Assembly (NCBI RefSeq): GCF_000373905.1
Contig: NZ_KB892705.1
Coordinates: 186,001 to 250,000 of the forward strand
From: Mycobacterium sp. 155
GTDB lineage: Bacteria > Actinomycetota > Actinomycetes > Mycobacteriales > Mycobacteriaceae
DNA: 64,000 nucleotides
Direction of reading: 5' to 3'
Part shown: positions 16,669-25,525 of the stretch, piece after piece
Numbering within the stretch: position 1 is the stretch's first letter
How the letters are laid out: every line of letters starts with the position of its first letter
Made by a program: the position numbers and the translations under genes
Notes under the pieces: generated by a model
The model's database searches: none
What the model saw: only the letters and a program-made list of their open reading frames with translations
What the model was told of the DNA's origin: nothing

Positions 16669-17438
16669 CCCAGCTCGTCCCAGAATCGGCATCGGCCGAA
16701 CCCGAAGGCGCCGTCAAGATCCGCGTCGAGGGCCTCAAGAAGGCCTACGGCGACCTGGTGGTCCTCGACGGCATCAATACCACCATCAGTCAAGGTGAGG
16801 TGGTCTGTGTCATCGGCCCGTCCGGTTCGGGAAAATCGACCTTCCTGCGGTGCCTCAACAAACTCGAGGACATCACCGACGGCAAGGTCACGGTCGACGA
16901 CTACGACTTAACCAACCCCAAGGTCGACCTCGACAAGGTGCGTCAGCACATCGGCATGGTGTTCCAGCACTTCAACCTGTTCCCGCACATGACGGTGATC
17001 GAGAACGTCACGCTGGCACCGCTTTTGACCAAGAAGATGAACAAGGCCACCGCCGAGAAGCGGGCCCTCGATCTGCTGGGACAGGTGGGGCTGGCGGAGA
17101 AGGCAAACGTCAAGCCGGCCACGCTATCCGGCGGACAGAAACAACGCGTCGCCATTGCGCGGGCACTCGCGATGAACCCGTCGATCATGTTGTTCGACGA
17201 GGCCACAAGTGCGCTCGACCCTGAGATGGTCGGCGATGTTCTCGAAGTTCTGCGCGCGCTGGCTGCCGAGGGCATGACGATGGTGGTGGTCACCCACGAG
17301 ATGGGTTTCGCGCGAGAGGTGGCATCGCGGGTGATCTTCATGGCCGACGGGAATATCGTCGAGGACGACATTCCCGCAGAGGTCTTCGACAGCCCGAAAC
17401 ACCCACGGCTGCAGGAGTTTCTATCGAAGGTGCTGTGA
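16665..17438 (+). CDS. Amino-acid ABC transporter ATP-binding protein
   Basis: This GlnQ/HisP-type ATPase has 257 residues from the ATG at 16665. It shows Walker [10 protein letters not shown], the Q loop [13 protein letters not shown], the signature [16 protein letters not shown], Walker [15 protein letters not shown] and the switch histidine [10 protein letters not shown]. The start overlaps the upstream permease stop as ATGA, so the two are translationally coupled and form one importer. Confidence 0.93.
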   Translation: MTQLVPESASAEPEGAVKIRVEGLKKAYGDLVVLDGINTTISQGEVVCVIGPSGSGKSTFLRCLNKLEDITDGKVTVDDYDLTNPKVDLDKVRQHIGMVFQHFNLFPHMTVIENVTLAPLLTKKMNKATAEKRALDLLGQVGLAEKANVKPATLSGGQKQRVAIARALAMNPSIMLFDEATSALDPEMVGDVLEVLRALAAEGMTMVVVTHEMGFAREVASRVIFMADGNIVEDDIPAEVFDSPKHPRLQEFLSKVL

Positions 17439-17462
17439 GCGTTTCCTGCCGGGCTCGCCGGC

Positions 17463-18119
17463 TCAGCCCTGTTCGACGACGTTGTCCTGACCGGAGTTGG
17501 AGATCTGTGGTTCACCCGAGTGGAAGGTGAGCCGATTCTCCATACCGGAGACGCCGATGGTGTCGACTGCGTCGACAGTGATCGTGTTCTGGATGCCCGA
17601 CACCGTGATGGTGGTGCAGTGCCCGGTGATCGTCACGGTGTTCTGGATGCCTTGCACGGTCACGGAGCTGTCGTTGCACGCGATGGTGCGGTTCTGGTTG
17701 ATCCCCGTCACGGCGACCGGCTGGCCGGGTAGCACCGGGCTCGACGAGACAGTGGGCGGCATGGGGGCGGCGGGCTGCGCCTGGGTGGTGCGCACGGTCG
17801 TCTTGGCGGAGCCGCTCGTCGTGGTGCCGCTCGACCCGGTGTCCCGTGAGCTGGCGAACATCAGATAGGCCGCGACGCCACCAGCCGCGAGAAGCGACGC
17901 CAGCGCCGCCGACAGCACCAGAACACGTACCGAACTGGCTGAGCCTCGCTGTGGTGGTGGATAGCCGGGGTATTCGTTGCCGTACGGCGGCGGAAACTGC
18001 TGAGCCGAAGTCCATGGCTGGGTGGTCTGACCCGTTCCCAGCTCCGACGCGTGGGCGGCGTCGGCGAGTGGGCGTTCCAGGTCCCGGATGCGGGCCTCAG
18101 GGTCGTCCTGCGGGTCCAT
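17463..18119 (-). CDS. DUF3060 membrane-anchored protein
   Basis: This 218-residue protein has an N-terminal cytoplasmic region with a proline/tyrosine-rich stretch (QQFPPPYGNEYPGYPPP), one membrane helix (VRVLVLSAALASLLAAGGVAAYL), a threonine/serine-rich linker and a C-terminal DUF3060 region. The last part has four repeating beta units (TIACNDSSVTVQGIQNTVTI, TITVSGIQNTITV, TIGVSGMENRLTF) that suggest a short beta-helix. Such proteins are surface-exposed in mycobacteria, and their function is not known. It converges on the transporter operon. Confidence 0.8.
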   Translation of the reverse strand: MDPQDDPEARIRDLERPLADAAHASELGTGQTTQPWTSAQQFPPPYGNEYPGYPPPQRGSASSVRVLVLSAALASLLAAGGVAAYLMFASSRDTGSSGTTTSGSAKTTVRTTQAQPAAPMPPTVSSSPVLPGQPVAVTGINQNRTIACNDSSVTVQGIQNTVTITGHCTTITVSGIQNTITVDAVDTIGVSGMENRLTFHSGEPQISNSGQDNVVEQG

Positions 18120-18623
18120 GCGGTGATGCTCGCATACGCGGCGATCGAGTGCGGGCGGTTGGCGGCGGACATGTGAGCTGGATCACGGCCAGCGAACATC
18201 TGCCTCATCCGGCCTCAGCTTCCCCAGCTGTAACATGACGTGGACCGACGCGACCACCCCCGGTCGCCTGTGGATTCGAAAAGTTTGCTGGCGTGTCGAG
18301 GTGTGATTTATCGCTCATTTTTCCGGGGAATGGCGAGAAGTTATTTCGCCGACAGCATTCCGCGATATCGGGCAGGTGGTAGCCGTTGGCAGCATCTTGG
18401 CAGGTAACTGACGTGCAGTGTATTGCTACCAAAACATAACGACGACGTAACGAAGAATTTTCTAAGCGCAGCCTGAGAGATCGGCTCGGCATTTGGCCGA
18501 GACGCTGACTTCGTGAGGAAGCGCGCGCATTTTCGTCGCTAAACTTGAACCCAACCGCGCCATCCTGGCGCAGAGATACCCCTGAATCTAGTGCCGGTGA
18601 AAGTCATGCCGGCGGAGGTGCCG
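18120..18623. other. Long intergenic region before propeller gene
   Basis: About 500 bases separate two divergent genes. The middle part is AT-richer than the genes around it, and a small CTCGGC/GCCGAG hairpin lies near 18483-18500. No open frame looks like a gene. The region could carry a long 5' leader or a small RNA for the propeller gene, but nothing in it is diagnostic. Confidence 0.35.
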
Positions 18624-19721
18624 ATGACCATGGCAAAGAACTTCTTGCGCGCGATCAGCAATCTGGTTCATCGTGATGCCGCTGTCGCTGACGATGCCGT
18701 CGGCAGTGTCGTGTTCGACGGCGTCCTCGATGACCTCGATGTCGCTGGTCTGGTGGAAGTCCGGCGTGGCCCCATCGGCGACATCGCCGTGGATGCGGAC
18801 CGGGACACCATTGTGGTGACCAACCACGGCACGGACTGCCTCACCGTGATCAACCCCGACACCCTGCAGGTCGTCGGTTCGGTACGGCTCGGCGGTGAAC
18901 CGTTCGCAGTCGTCGTTGCCGACGACCGTGCTTACGTCAGCGTCGCCACCGCTAGCCACGACGCGATCGCCGTCGTCGACACCATCTCCGGCGCGGTGCT
19001 CGCCGAGTACCCGCTGGCGCTGAGCGTGACCGCATTGACGGTCAGCCCGGACGGCAAGCGGGTGTTCGCCGGACGCAGCGGCCATGACCGCATCGACGTC
19101 GCCGTCATCGACGTGACCGCCGAGCGGGTCGGCACCATCGACATCGCCACGGGTGTGGGCATCAACCTCGACGCACTTCGGGTCGATGCCACCGGTAAGC
19201 GGCTCTACGCTGCCACCTCGGGTCCGCGTGGCAGCCGCGTCGTCGTGGTCAACACCGAAACTGCACGGGTCGAGGCGACCGTGTGGATCGGCGCCCCAGT
19301 CCGCGACATCGCGCTGGGTACCGACGGAATCGCCTACGCGCTGACGTCGGATCTGCAGTCTCGCGGTGAGGTGCACGTCGTCGACACTGCGGCGGGCACT
19401 GTCCTCGGCGCGATCGCTGTCGGCGGGGCGCCCACGCAGCTCGTGCTCAGCCCGGATTCCACCCGCGCCTACGTCGTCGACTACGACCGTGTCCTGGTGC
19501 TGTGTACGTTGACCAGCCAGATCATCGGCAGCGTCGAGGTCAGCGCCCAGCCCGCCGCGGTTGCCGTACGCGCCGACGGTAGCCAGGTCTTCATCGCCGA
19601 CTACGCCGGTCACGTCAATGCGTTCGACGTGGCAGCCGAGCTGCCCGCGCTGTACTCACAACTGACCTCCGCTCCGGTGGCGCTGCACGAGTTGGCTGTC
19701 CGCGAGCCCGTCGCCGTCTAA
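18624..19721 (+). CDS. YncE-like beta-propeller (YVTN-repeat) protein
   Basis: The protein has 365 residues from the ATG at 18624, chosen for GGAGG at 18614-18618; an in-frame GTG at 18591 lacks such a site. At least seven blades of about 42 residues follow the YVTN/NHL pattern (GDIAVDADRDTIVVTNHGTD, VVADDRAYVSVATASHDAIA, LVLSPDSTRAYVVDYDRV, VAVRADGSQVFIADYAG). No signal peptide is evident, so it may be cytoplasmic. Related proteins bind DNA or act as scaffolds, but no enzymatic motif is present. Its terminator hairpin has been split by the IS110 element. Confidence 0.8.
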   Translation: MTMAKNFLRAISNLVHRDAAVADDAVGSVVFDGVLDDLDVAGLVEVRRGPIGDIAVDADRDTIVVTNHGTDCLTVINPDTLQVVGSVRLGGEPFAVVVADDRAYVSVATASHDAIAVVDTISGAVLAEYPLALSVTALTVSPDGKRVFAGRSGHDRIDVAVIDVTAERVGTIDIATGVGINLDALRVDATGKRLYAATSGPRGSRVVVVNTETARVEATVWIGAPVRDIALGTDGIAYALTSDLQSRGEVHVVDTAAGTVLGAIAVGGAPTQLVLSPDSTRAYVVDYDRVLVLCTLTSQIIGSVEVSAQPAAVAVRADGSQVFIADYAGHVNAFDVAAELPALYSQLTSAPVALHELAVREPVAV

Positions 19722-19760
19722 ACCTCCGCGGCTTCGTTCCCGCGAGCAATAGCTCCTATG

Positions 19761-20831
19761 TCAAGCCGCTGCTGATTGTGGCGGCTGACTGGGGGTTTGG
19801 TGGTCGGGGTGGCCGGCGTCGCGGCGGAGGGCTTGGTAGACGCGGCGGGCGATGCGGCGTTTGACGCAGCGCCGGGCGGCGGCTTTGGTTTTCCCGGCAT
19901 CGACCAGCTTGTGGTAGTAGATCTGCCCGGCGCTGCCGGTCATGCGGATCTGGGTGACGGCGATGCGGTGGAGGGCAGTGTTGAGTTGACGGTTACCGGC
20001 GCGGCTGAGCCGCATCTGCCCGGCGCTGGCCCCCGACCACGCCGGGATGGGCGCGACTCCGGCGTGACAGGCGAACGCCGCCTCACTGGTGAACCGGGTG
20101 ACGCCGGCGGCTTCGCCGACGATCTTGGCCGCAGTCAGCTCCGCGCAGCCGGGGATCTCCAGCAGCGCCGGGGCGGACCGGTGCGCGCTGGCCGCCAAAC
20201 GCTTGGCTAAGGCGTTGATCTCGCTGGTGAGTCGGATGATGTCGGTCAGCTCTGCGCGGGCAATTTCGGCGACCAGACCCGGCAGCTCCGTCAGCCAGGC
20301 CATGAGCGTCTGCTGCTGCTTGACGGCACTGAGTGAGCCCACCGCGGCGGCCCGCTCGGGATCGAGGTCATGGGCATGCCAGAGCAACCGGTTGATCGCC
20401 GAGGTACGTTGTGCTACAAGGACATCACGGCGATCGGTCAACAGTTTGAACTCCCGCGACGTCTCGTCATGAGACGCCACCGGCAGGTCGGGTTCCCGCA
20501 GCACCGCCCGGGCCACCGCGAGCGCATCGATCGGATCGGACTTGCCCCTCACCCGCGCGGACTTGCGGGTCTGGGCCATCAGCTTGGTGGGCACCCGGAC
20601 CACTTTTTGCCCGGCGCCCAGCAGGTCACGTTCCAGGCGCGCGGACATGTTGCGGCAGTCCTCGATGCCCCAGATCAGCTCGGTGCCGAACTGCTCGCGC
20701 GCCCACATGATGGCCGTGTGGTGCCCGGCGGTGGTGGCCTTGACGGTCTTCTCGCCGAGCTTGCGTCCAACCTCGTTGACCGCGACAAAGGTGTGGCTGC
20801 GCTTGTGTACATCGGCTCCAACAACAACCAT
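19761..20831 (-). CDS. IS110-family transposase (DEDD recombinase)
   Basis: This 356-residue protein starts MVVVGADVHKRSHTFVAV, the RuvC-like DEDD domain, with the first aspartate at about residue 7, the glutamate in LIWGIEDCRNM and the aspartates in RGKSDPIDALAVA. A coiled helical region follows (RLTSEINALAKRLAASAHR), and then the C-terminal Transposase_20 domain: LLEIPGCAELTAAKIVGEAAG and WSGASAGQMRLSRAGNRQLN, whose serine is the expected nucleophile region. The frame is intact. Enzymes of this family are guided by an RNA from the element's own non-coding end in the systems studied. Confidence 0.92.
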   Translation of the reverse strand: MVVVGADVHKRSHTFVAVNEVGRKLGEKTVKATTAGHHTAIMWAREQFGTELIWGIEDCRNMSARLERDLLGAGQKVVRVPTKLMAQTRKSARVRGKSDPIDALAVARAVLREPDLPVASHDETSREFKLLTDRRDVLVAQRTSAINRLLWHAHDLDPERAAAVGSLSAVKQQQTLMAWLTELPGLVAEIARAELTDIIRLTSEINALAKRLAASAHRSAPALLEIPGCAELTAAKIVGEAAGVTRFTSEAAFACHAGVAPIPAWSGASAGQMRLSRAGNRQLNTALHRIAVTQIRMTGSAGQIYYHKLVDAGKTKAAARRCVKRRIARRVYQALRRDAGHPDHQTPSQPPQSAAA

Positions 20832-21102
20832 GGTGGTTGCCTCCTTCAGTCATGAAGAGGGGGTGTATTGAGGTTGGGCCGGGCGGCGGACACTTCTCAG
20901 TCGGGGCGATGCCACGCTCCTATCAAGTCACGCCGTCCGGTCCTTCTCATCTGGTGCCGGCACTACTGCTCAACGCCAACCCCCCAAAAAAGGGGCGGCA
21001 GACGCGAAATGAGCCAGACACCAGATGATCCGGAACCAACCACCGCACGCGGGGTCTGTCACCTCGACACACCGCAACACAGCACCCTCACAATGACACT
21101 GA
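20832..21102 (-). ncRNA. Candidate bridge-RNA region of the IS110 element
   Basis: This is the 271-base non-coding end, 5' of the transposase on the minus strand. In IS110-group elements such as IS621 the bridge RNA is encoded in this position. A structured CCCCCCAAAAAAGGGGCGG run near 20983-21001 is consistent with a stem. I have not derived guide loops, so the RNA itself is inferred from position only. Confidence 0.35.
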
Positions 21103-21156
21103 GACGTGAGAGTCCCCCGACACGCCGGTGTCGGGGGACTCTCACGTCTGCTCGCG
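21103..21156. terminator. Long perfect hairpin (terminator interrupted by IS110)
   Basis: The 22 bases at 21102-21123 pair perfectly with 21128-21149 around a GCCG loop. The stem is rich in C/G, with GTCCCCCGACAC in the inner arm. The outer bases CTCGCG to 21156 would have paired with CGCGAGCA at 19741-19748 before IS110 insertion. It originally followed the propeller gene as its terminator and still stands upstream of the aldo/keto reductase. Confidence 0.7.
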
Positions 21157-21213
21157 AGGGAGGCTCGACAGGGCATGCTGGACGTCACGGTCACGAGGAG
21201 GACATTCCCACGC

Positions 21214-22053
21214 ATGAATGCAATCGAACTGAACGACGGCACCCGCATCCCGCAGTTGGGATTCGGTGTGTTCAAGATCGAGCCCGACAGAACGGCGGCG
21301 GCGGTCAAGGTTGCGTTAGACGTCGGTTACCGCCACATCGATACCGCCGAGATGTACGGCAATGAACGAGAAGTCGGTCAGGGGATTCGCGACGCAGGCT
21401 TGGACCGTGGCGAGGTGTTCGTCACCAGCAAGCTCAACAACGGTTTCCACCGCCCCGACGACGCCCGACGGGCGTTCGACAACACGCTGAGTGCGCTCGG
21501 GTCTGACTACGTCGACCTGTTCCTGATCCATTGGCCGCTGCCGATGCTGTATGACGGCGACTTCGTCTCGACCTGGCACGTACTGGAGGAATTCGCCAAG
21601 GACGGCCGCGCACGCAGCATCGGGGTATCGAACTTCCAGCCGGCACACCTAGAGCGGCTCGCGAGAGAATCTGACACCGTGCCGTCGGTCAACCAGGTCG
21701 AGGTTCATCCATACCTCACCAACGAAGAGGTTCGCGCGTACGGGCGAGACCACGGCATCGCGACCGAGGCCTGGTCGCCGATCGCGAAAGGTCAGGTGCT
21801 CGACGATCCGGTTGTCATGAGGATCTCCGATACCGTGGGCCGGTTCCCGGCACAAGTCGTGCTGCGCTGGCACATCCAGCGCGGCGACATCGTATTTCCG
21901 AAATCTGTGTCGCCGGAACGGGTCAGATCCAACTTCGAGCTGTTCGACTTCGAACTGACCGAATCCGATATGGATGCGATCTCGGCCCTCGACCGCGGGG
22001 AATCCGGAAGAACCGGACCCAACCCCGATACCTTCGATCGAATCCCATCGTGA
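21214..22053 (+). CDS. Aldo/keto reductase
   Basis: This is an NADPH-dependent oxidoreductase of 279 residues from ATG 21214. The catalytic tetrad is visible: aspartate in GYRHIDTAEMYGNE, tyrosine in the same segment, lysine in VFVTSKLNNG and histidine in LFLIHWPLP. The cofactor-binding segment FPKSVSPERVRSNFELFDFE is typical of the AKR5 (2,5-diketo-gluconate reductase-like) group, where the mycobacterial enzymes Rv2971 and MSMEG_2407 belong as I recall. Dicarbonyl detoxification is a plausible role. Upstream in-frame starts would run into the hairpin. Confidence 0.9.
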   Translation: MNAIELNDGTRIPQLGFGVFKIEPDRTAAAVKVALDVGYRHIDTAEMYGNEREVGQGIRDAGLDRGEVFVTSKLNNGFHRPDDARRAFDNTLSALGSDYVDLFLIHWPLPMLYDGDFVSTWHVLEEFAKDGRARSIGVSNFQPAHLERLARESDTVPSVNQVEVHPYLTNEEVRAYGRDHGIATEAWSPIAKGQVLDDPVVMRISDTVGRFPAQVVLRWHIQRGDIVFPKSVSPERVRSNFELFDFELTESDMDAISALDRGESGRTGPNPDTFDRIPS

Positions 22054-22126
22054 TTCATCGGGACGGATTCGGTCGGGGCACTGCCCGCGCTGGGAGTCGT
22101 GGGCTGGCGAGTTGAGGTCGGTCCGC

Positions 22127-22456
22127 TCAGCGTTGGCAGTTCAGGGAGACCGATACCGTCTGGCTGGTGACGACCTGCACCAGCATGCGGTTGTTGGGGT
22201 TGCCATTGCTGTTGCCGCGGCCTGGGCCGGTGTAGGGCACCCATTGGCTGACCTGCTGCGGGTTGCGGACACTGGTGACGACACACTGGTCGAGCGGCGC
22301 CGTCCCGACACGGTCGATGTTGACGGTGTAGCCCTGCGACTGCAGTCGGCTGATCACTTCCTGCGCCGTTTCGTCGGCTGAGGCGACCCCGGCGGATGCG
22401 CACACCAGCCCGATCACAGCCGATGCCACCGCACCAAGGGCCCACGTCACCCGCAT
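22127..22456 (-). CDS. Small exported protein, unknown
   Basis: This 109-residue protein has a signal peptide (MRVTWALGAVASAVIGLVCA, cleavage after ASA near residue 27). The mature domain includes ISRLQSQGYTVNIDRVGTAP and two cysteines (LDQCVVTSV and VSLNCQR at the C-terminus) that may form one disulfide. The pattern is seen in a common mycobacterial family of small exported proteins of unknown function. It is convergent with the aldo/keto reductase and divergent from fadD. Confidence 0.8.
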   Translation of the reverse strand: MRVTWALGAVASAVIGLVCASAGVASADETAQEVISRLQSQGYTVNIDRVGTAPLDQCVVTSVRNPQQVSQWVPYTGPGRGNSNGNPNNRMLVQVVTSQTVSVSLNCQR

Positions 22457-22555
22457 TGCCGCACCTCTCGTTTCAGTTACCTCACATCCTCCTCTCCGTA
22501 CATCGTTTCGGGAACCCGATTCGTTCCCGGAAACCGCCCCGATAGCATCGCGCCC

Positions 22556-24178
22556 GTGGACAGCACCATGCAGAACTGGCCGTTGACCATCACGGCGATC
22601 TTGCGGCATGCCTGCGGCGCCAATGCCGACCGAACTGTCACCACGGCCACCGGCCAGGGCGGTTACCGAACCAGCACCTACCGGGAGCTCGGCGAACAGG
22701 CCGCCCGGCTGGCGCACGCTCTGCGCGGCCTGGGCATCACGGGGGACGAGCGGGTCGGCACGTTCATGTGGAACAACGCCGAACACCTGACTGCCTATCT
22801 CGCACTGCCGGCGATGGGGGCGGTGCTGCACACCCTCAACATCCGGTTGTCCCCGGAACAGATCGCCTATATCGCCAACGAAGCGCAGGACCGAGTGATC
22901 GTGGCCGACGCGTCGCTGGTGCCACAGCTGGCACCCGTGTTGCCGCTGCTCGAGACTGTGCACACCGTGATCGTATGTGGGAACGGCGATGTGAGCCCGC
23001 TGGCCGGGGTCGCGGTGGTGCGTTACGAGGAGCTGCTCGCTTCGCAGCCGGCCGAGTTCGATTGGCCCGACGTCGACGAAAACTCCGCGGCGGCAATGTG
23101 TTACACGAGTGGCACCACCGGCAACCCCAAGGGCGTCGTGTATAGCCACCGGTCGAGCTATCTGCATGCGTTGTCCACCTGCACCGCCAATGCGCTCGAC
23201 GTCAGTGCCGGTGACGTGGTGCTGCCGATCGTGCCGATGTTCCACGCCAATGCCTGGGGTTTGCCGTATGCCGCCCTGATGGCCGGAGCGGATCTGGTGA
23301 TGCCGGACCGCTTCCTGGACGGCGCCTCGTTGATCGCGCTGATCGAATCGCTGCGGCCCACCGTGGCCGGCGCGGTCCCGACCATCTGGAACGATGTGAT
23401 GCACTGCCTGGAAAAGTCGCCCGGACACGATATTTCGTCGCTACGCCTGGTTGCCTGTGGTGGTTCAGCGGTACCTGTCTCACTGATGCACACCTTCCAG
23501 GAGCGCTACGGCGTCTATATCCAGCAGGCGTGGGGCATGACCGAGACGTCACCGCTGGCGACGGTCGCCAAACCACTGCCCGGAGTGTCCGAGCCGCGGC
23601 ACTGGGCGATGCGGGCGACCGCCGGCCGGGCCATGTGCGGTGTCGAGGTCCGCATTGTCGACGATGCCGGCAACCCAATGCCGAGCGACGGTAAAGCCGT
23701 GGGGGAGCTCGAAGTACGTGGACCGTGGATCACCGGAAGCTACTACCAGGGGCGAGACGCGGAGAAGTTCGACACTGGCTGGCTGCGCACCGGCGATGTC
23801 GGCTGCATCGACGAAGACGGCTACGTCACGCTCACCGACCGGGCCAAGGACGTCATCAAATCCGGCGGTGAGTGGATCTCCTCGGTGGAGTTGGAGAATC
23901 TGCTGATCGCCCATCCTGCCGTGCTGGAGGCCGCCGTGGTCGGGGTGCCCGACGACCGCTGGCAGGAACGTCCGTTGGCCGTGGTGGTGCTGCACGAGGG
24001 CGTCACCGCCAGCCCCGAAGAACTGCGAGAGTTCCTGGGTGGCAAGGTGGTTGGCTGGTGGTTGCCGGAGCGTTGGACGTTCGTCGAGCAGGTGCCGCGC
24101 ACCAGTGTCGGCAAGTACGACAAGAAGACCATCCGGGCCCGGTACGCCGACGGCGCCTATGAGGTGGTCACTCTCTAG
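22556..24178 (+). CDS. fadD: Fatty-acyl-CoA synthetase (FadD-type)
   Basis: This adenylate-forming enzyme of 540 residues activates a fatty acid with ATP and CoA. The P-loop is MCYTSGTTGNPKGVVYSHRS, the A5 motif is QQAWGMTETSPLATV, the hinge is YVTLTDRAKDVIKSGGEWIS and the catalytic C-terminal lysine lies in PRTSVGKYDKKTIRARY. It groups with the medium/long-chain acyl-CoA ligases. GTG 22556 gives MDSTMQNWP; ATG 22568 is an alternative start, and neither has a strong ribosome site. Which of the many mycobacterial FadD paralogues it is cannot be told from sequence alone. Confidence 0.9.
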   Translation: MDSTMQNWPLTITAILRHACGANADRTVTTATGQGGYRTSTYRELGEQAARLAHALRGLGITGDERVGTFMWNNAEHLTAYLALPAMGAVLHTLNIRLSPEQIAYIANEAQDRVIVADASLVPQLAPVLPLLETVHTVIVCGNGDVSPLAGVAVVRYEELLASQPAEFDWPDVDENSAAAMCYTSGTTGNPKGVVYSHRSSYLHALSTCTANALDVSAGDVVLPIVPMFHANAWGLPYAALMAGADLVMPDRFLDGASLIALIESLRPTVAGAVPTIWNDVMHCLEKSPGHDISSLRLVACGGSAVPVSLMHTFQERYGVYIQQAWGMTETSPLATVAKPLPGVSEPRHWAMRATAGRAMCGVEVRIVDDAGNPMPSDGKAVGELEVRGPWITGSYYQGRDAEKFDTGWLRTGDVGCIDEDGYVTLTDRAKDVIKSGGEWISSVELENLLIAHPAVLEAAVVGVPDDRWQERPLAVVVLHEGVTASPEELREFLGGKVVGWWLPERWTFVEQVPRTSVGKYDKKTIRARYADGAYEVVTL

Positions 24179-24180
24179 CG

Positions 24181-24238
24181 CGAGCAGACGCAAAATCGCA
24201 CTGCGGACCCACGATTCATGCGAGTCCGCGTCTGCTCG
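24181..24238. terminator. Convergent hairpin with GCGAGCAGACGC-type arms
   Basis: CGAGCAGACGC (24181-24191) pairs with GCGTCTGCTCG (24228-24238). It lies between fadD and the convergent patatin gene, immediately after the fadD stop. The same arm sequence recurs at 39303 and in the IS110-split hairpin. Confidence 0.6.
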
Positions 24239-24299
24239 GCCCGGGCAGGTTTCCGCGACGTTGCCCGCCAGCCGGTACGGGCCCCGGCGTGACCGAGAC

Positions 24300-25286
24300 T
24301 CAGGAGTCGAGCGCGCGGGCGGCCAACTCCTGGCCGATCCCGATCACCTCCGCGGCCCGGTGGAACTCGAGGCTGCGGCACACCGTGCGGGGCACCTCGA
24401 TCAGCAGGTCGGGCGGGTAGGCCGCCAACATATGCCTGGCCAGTGCGGCCTGTGCGATGTCGATGGTGCGGTACATCACCTCGAAGCTGCTCAGCCGGGG
24501 CGCGCCTGTGGCGTCAGGGATCTCGTCGACGGCGGCTTCGGCTTCGGCGAGCTCGGTTTCGGGGATCTCGGTTTCAGGAATCGTCGCCCCGAACCGGCTC
24601 AGCACGGCACGCGCGGTGGGCCGGTCCAGCATGCTGCGCACCGATGCCGTATCCAGTATCCCTGAGGTGCTGTGCAGCATCCGGGTGAGCCATTCGGCGG
24701 TGGGCCGGGACTCGCGGTCCACCGGGCTTGCGGCCGTACCGGGATCACCGCCGGACACGCTCACCGCGACCGTGAGATCGGCGGTGACTGCGGCGATCGG
24801 TGCCATCGGCAACGGGTCGAGAATGCCGCCGTCGCCGAGCAATCGGCCCCCCAGCGCATGCGGGGCGATCACGCCGGGGATCGCGATCGATGCCCGGATC
24901 GCCGAATCGACCGGGCCGCGTTGCAGCCACACCGATTTTCCGGCGATCAGGTCGGTGGCGACGGCGGTGTAGGGGATGGGCAGGTCTTCGATCGTGGCCT
25001 CGCCCAGAATGTCGCGGACGGTGTCGAGGATCTTCTCGGCGCGCATGATTCCCGCGGCGGTGAGCGACGGATCGAGCAGTCGCAGCACCGCGCGCTGGGT
25101 CAAAGTCCGTGCCCAGTCGGCAAAGTCGTCGAGCTTGCCTGCGGCGTACAGCCCGCCGACCAGTGCTCCCATCGACGATCCGGAGACACCGACGACCTCG
25201 TAGCCGCGCTCGCGTAGTTCGTTGATGACGCCGATATGCGCGTAGCCGCGCGCACCTCCGCTGCCGAGAGCCAACGCAACTCGCAT
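24300..25286 (-). CDS. Patatin-like phospholipase family protein
   Basis: This 328-residue protein begins MRVALALGSGGARGYAHIGV, carrying the oxyanion motif GSGGARG. The nucleophile is in VVGVSGSSMGALVGGLYA (GxSxG), and the dyad aspartate is in LLGDGGILDPLP (DGG). It matches the bacterial RssA/patatin type and by position corresponds to Rv1063c. Such enzymes are acyl hydrolases acting on phospholipids or neutral lipids; no substrate is deduced. The ATG at 25286 directly precedes the conserved strand. Confidence 0.9.
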   Translation of the reverse strand: MRVALALGSGGARGYAHIGVINELRERGYEVVGVSGSSMGALVGGLYAAGKLDDFADWARTLTQRAVLRLLDPSLTAAGIMRAEKILDTVRDILGEATIEDLPIPYTAVATDLIAGKSVWLQRGPVDSAIRASIAIPGVIAPHALGGRLLGDGGILDPLPMAPIAAVTADLTVAVSVSGGDPGTAASPVDRESRPTAEWLTRMLHSTSGILDTASVRSMLDRPTARAVLSRFGATIPETEIPETELAEAEAAVDEIPDATGAPRLSSFEVMYRTIDIAQAALARHMLAAYPPDLLIEVPRTVCRSLEFHRAAEVIGIGQELAARALDS

Positions 25287-25525
25287 GGGTCCATTCTGCC
25301 GTGGGAACGATGGTGTGCGGTTCCCGGGATCGCCACCCCTTGGGGCCGCGATCCTCGCGTTCGAGGTCCTGCCACCAGGGCCCAGTGGCGCGCGACAGCG
25401 TCGACGCGGGCGTCGCGGTGAACTCAACAGCACCCCGGCTGCGGGCGGGGCCCAAGGCGCAGCCAACTCGCCGCCAGTTTCTTCGGTGCCTTGCCCGCGG
25501 GTGGTTCGGCGCAGCCTGATTCGAA

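Larger units (their letters stand above)
19749..21102 (-). mobile_element. IS110-family insertion sequence inside a hairpin
   Basis: I infer the ends from the target. CGCGAGCA ending at 19748 joined to GACGTGAGAG from 21103 rebuilds the left arm of a hairpin whose right arm, CTCTCACGTCTGCTCGCG, ends at 21156. The element is therefore about 1354 bases with at most one or two shared bases, and it lacks terminal inverted repeats, as expected for IS110. It contains one transposase gene and a 271-base non-coding end upstream of it. Confidence 0.75.

Noticed and set aside
15046..16692. 548-codon minus-strand frame over the ABC transporter
   Set aside because: It is antisense to a clear binding-protein/permease gene; its composition (many H, D, R) is that of a shadow.
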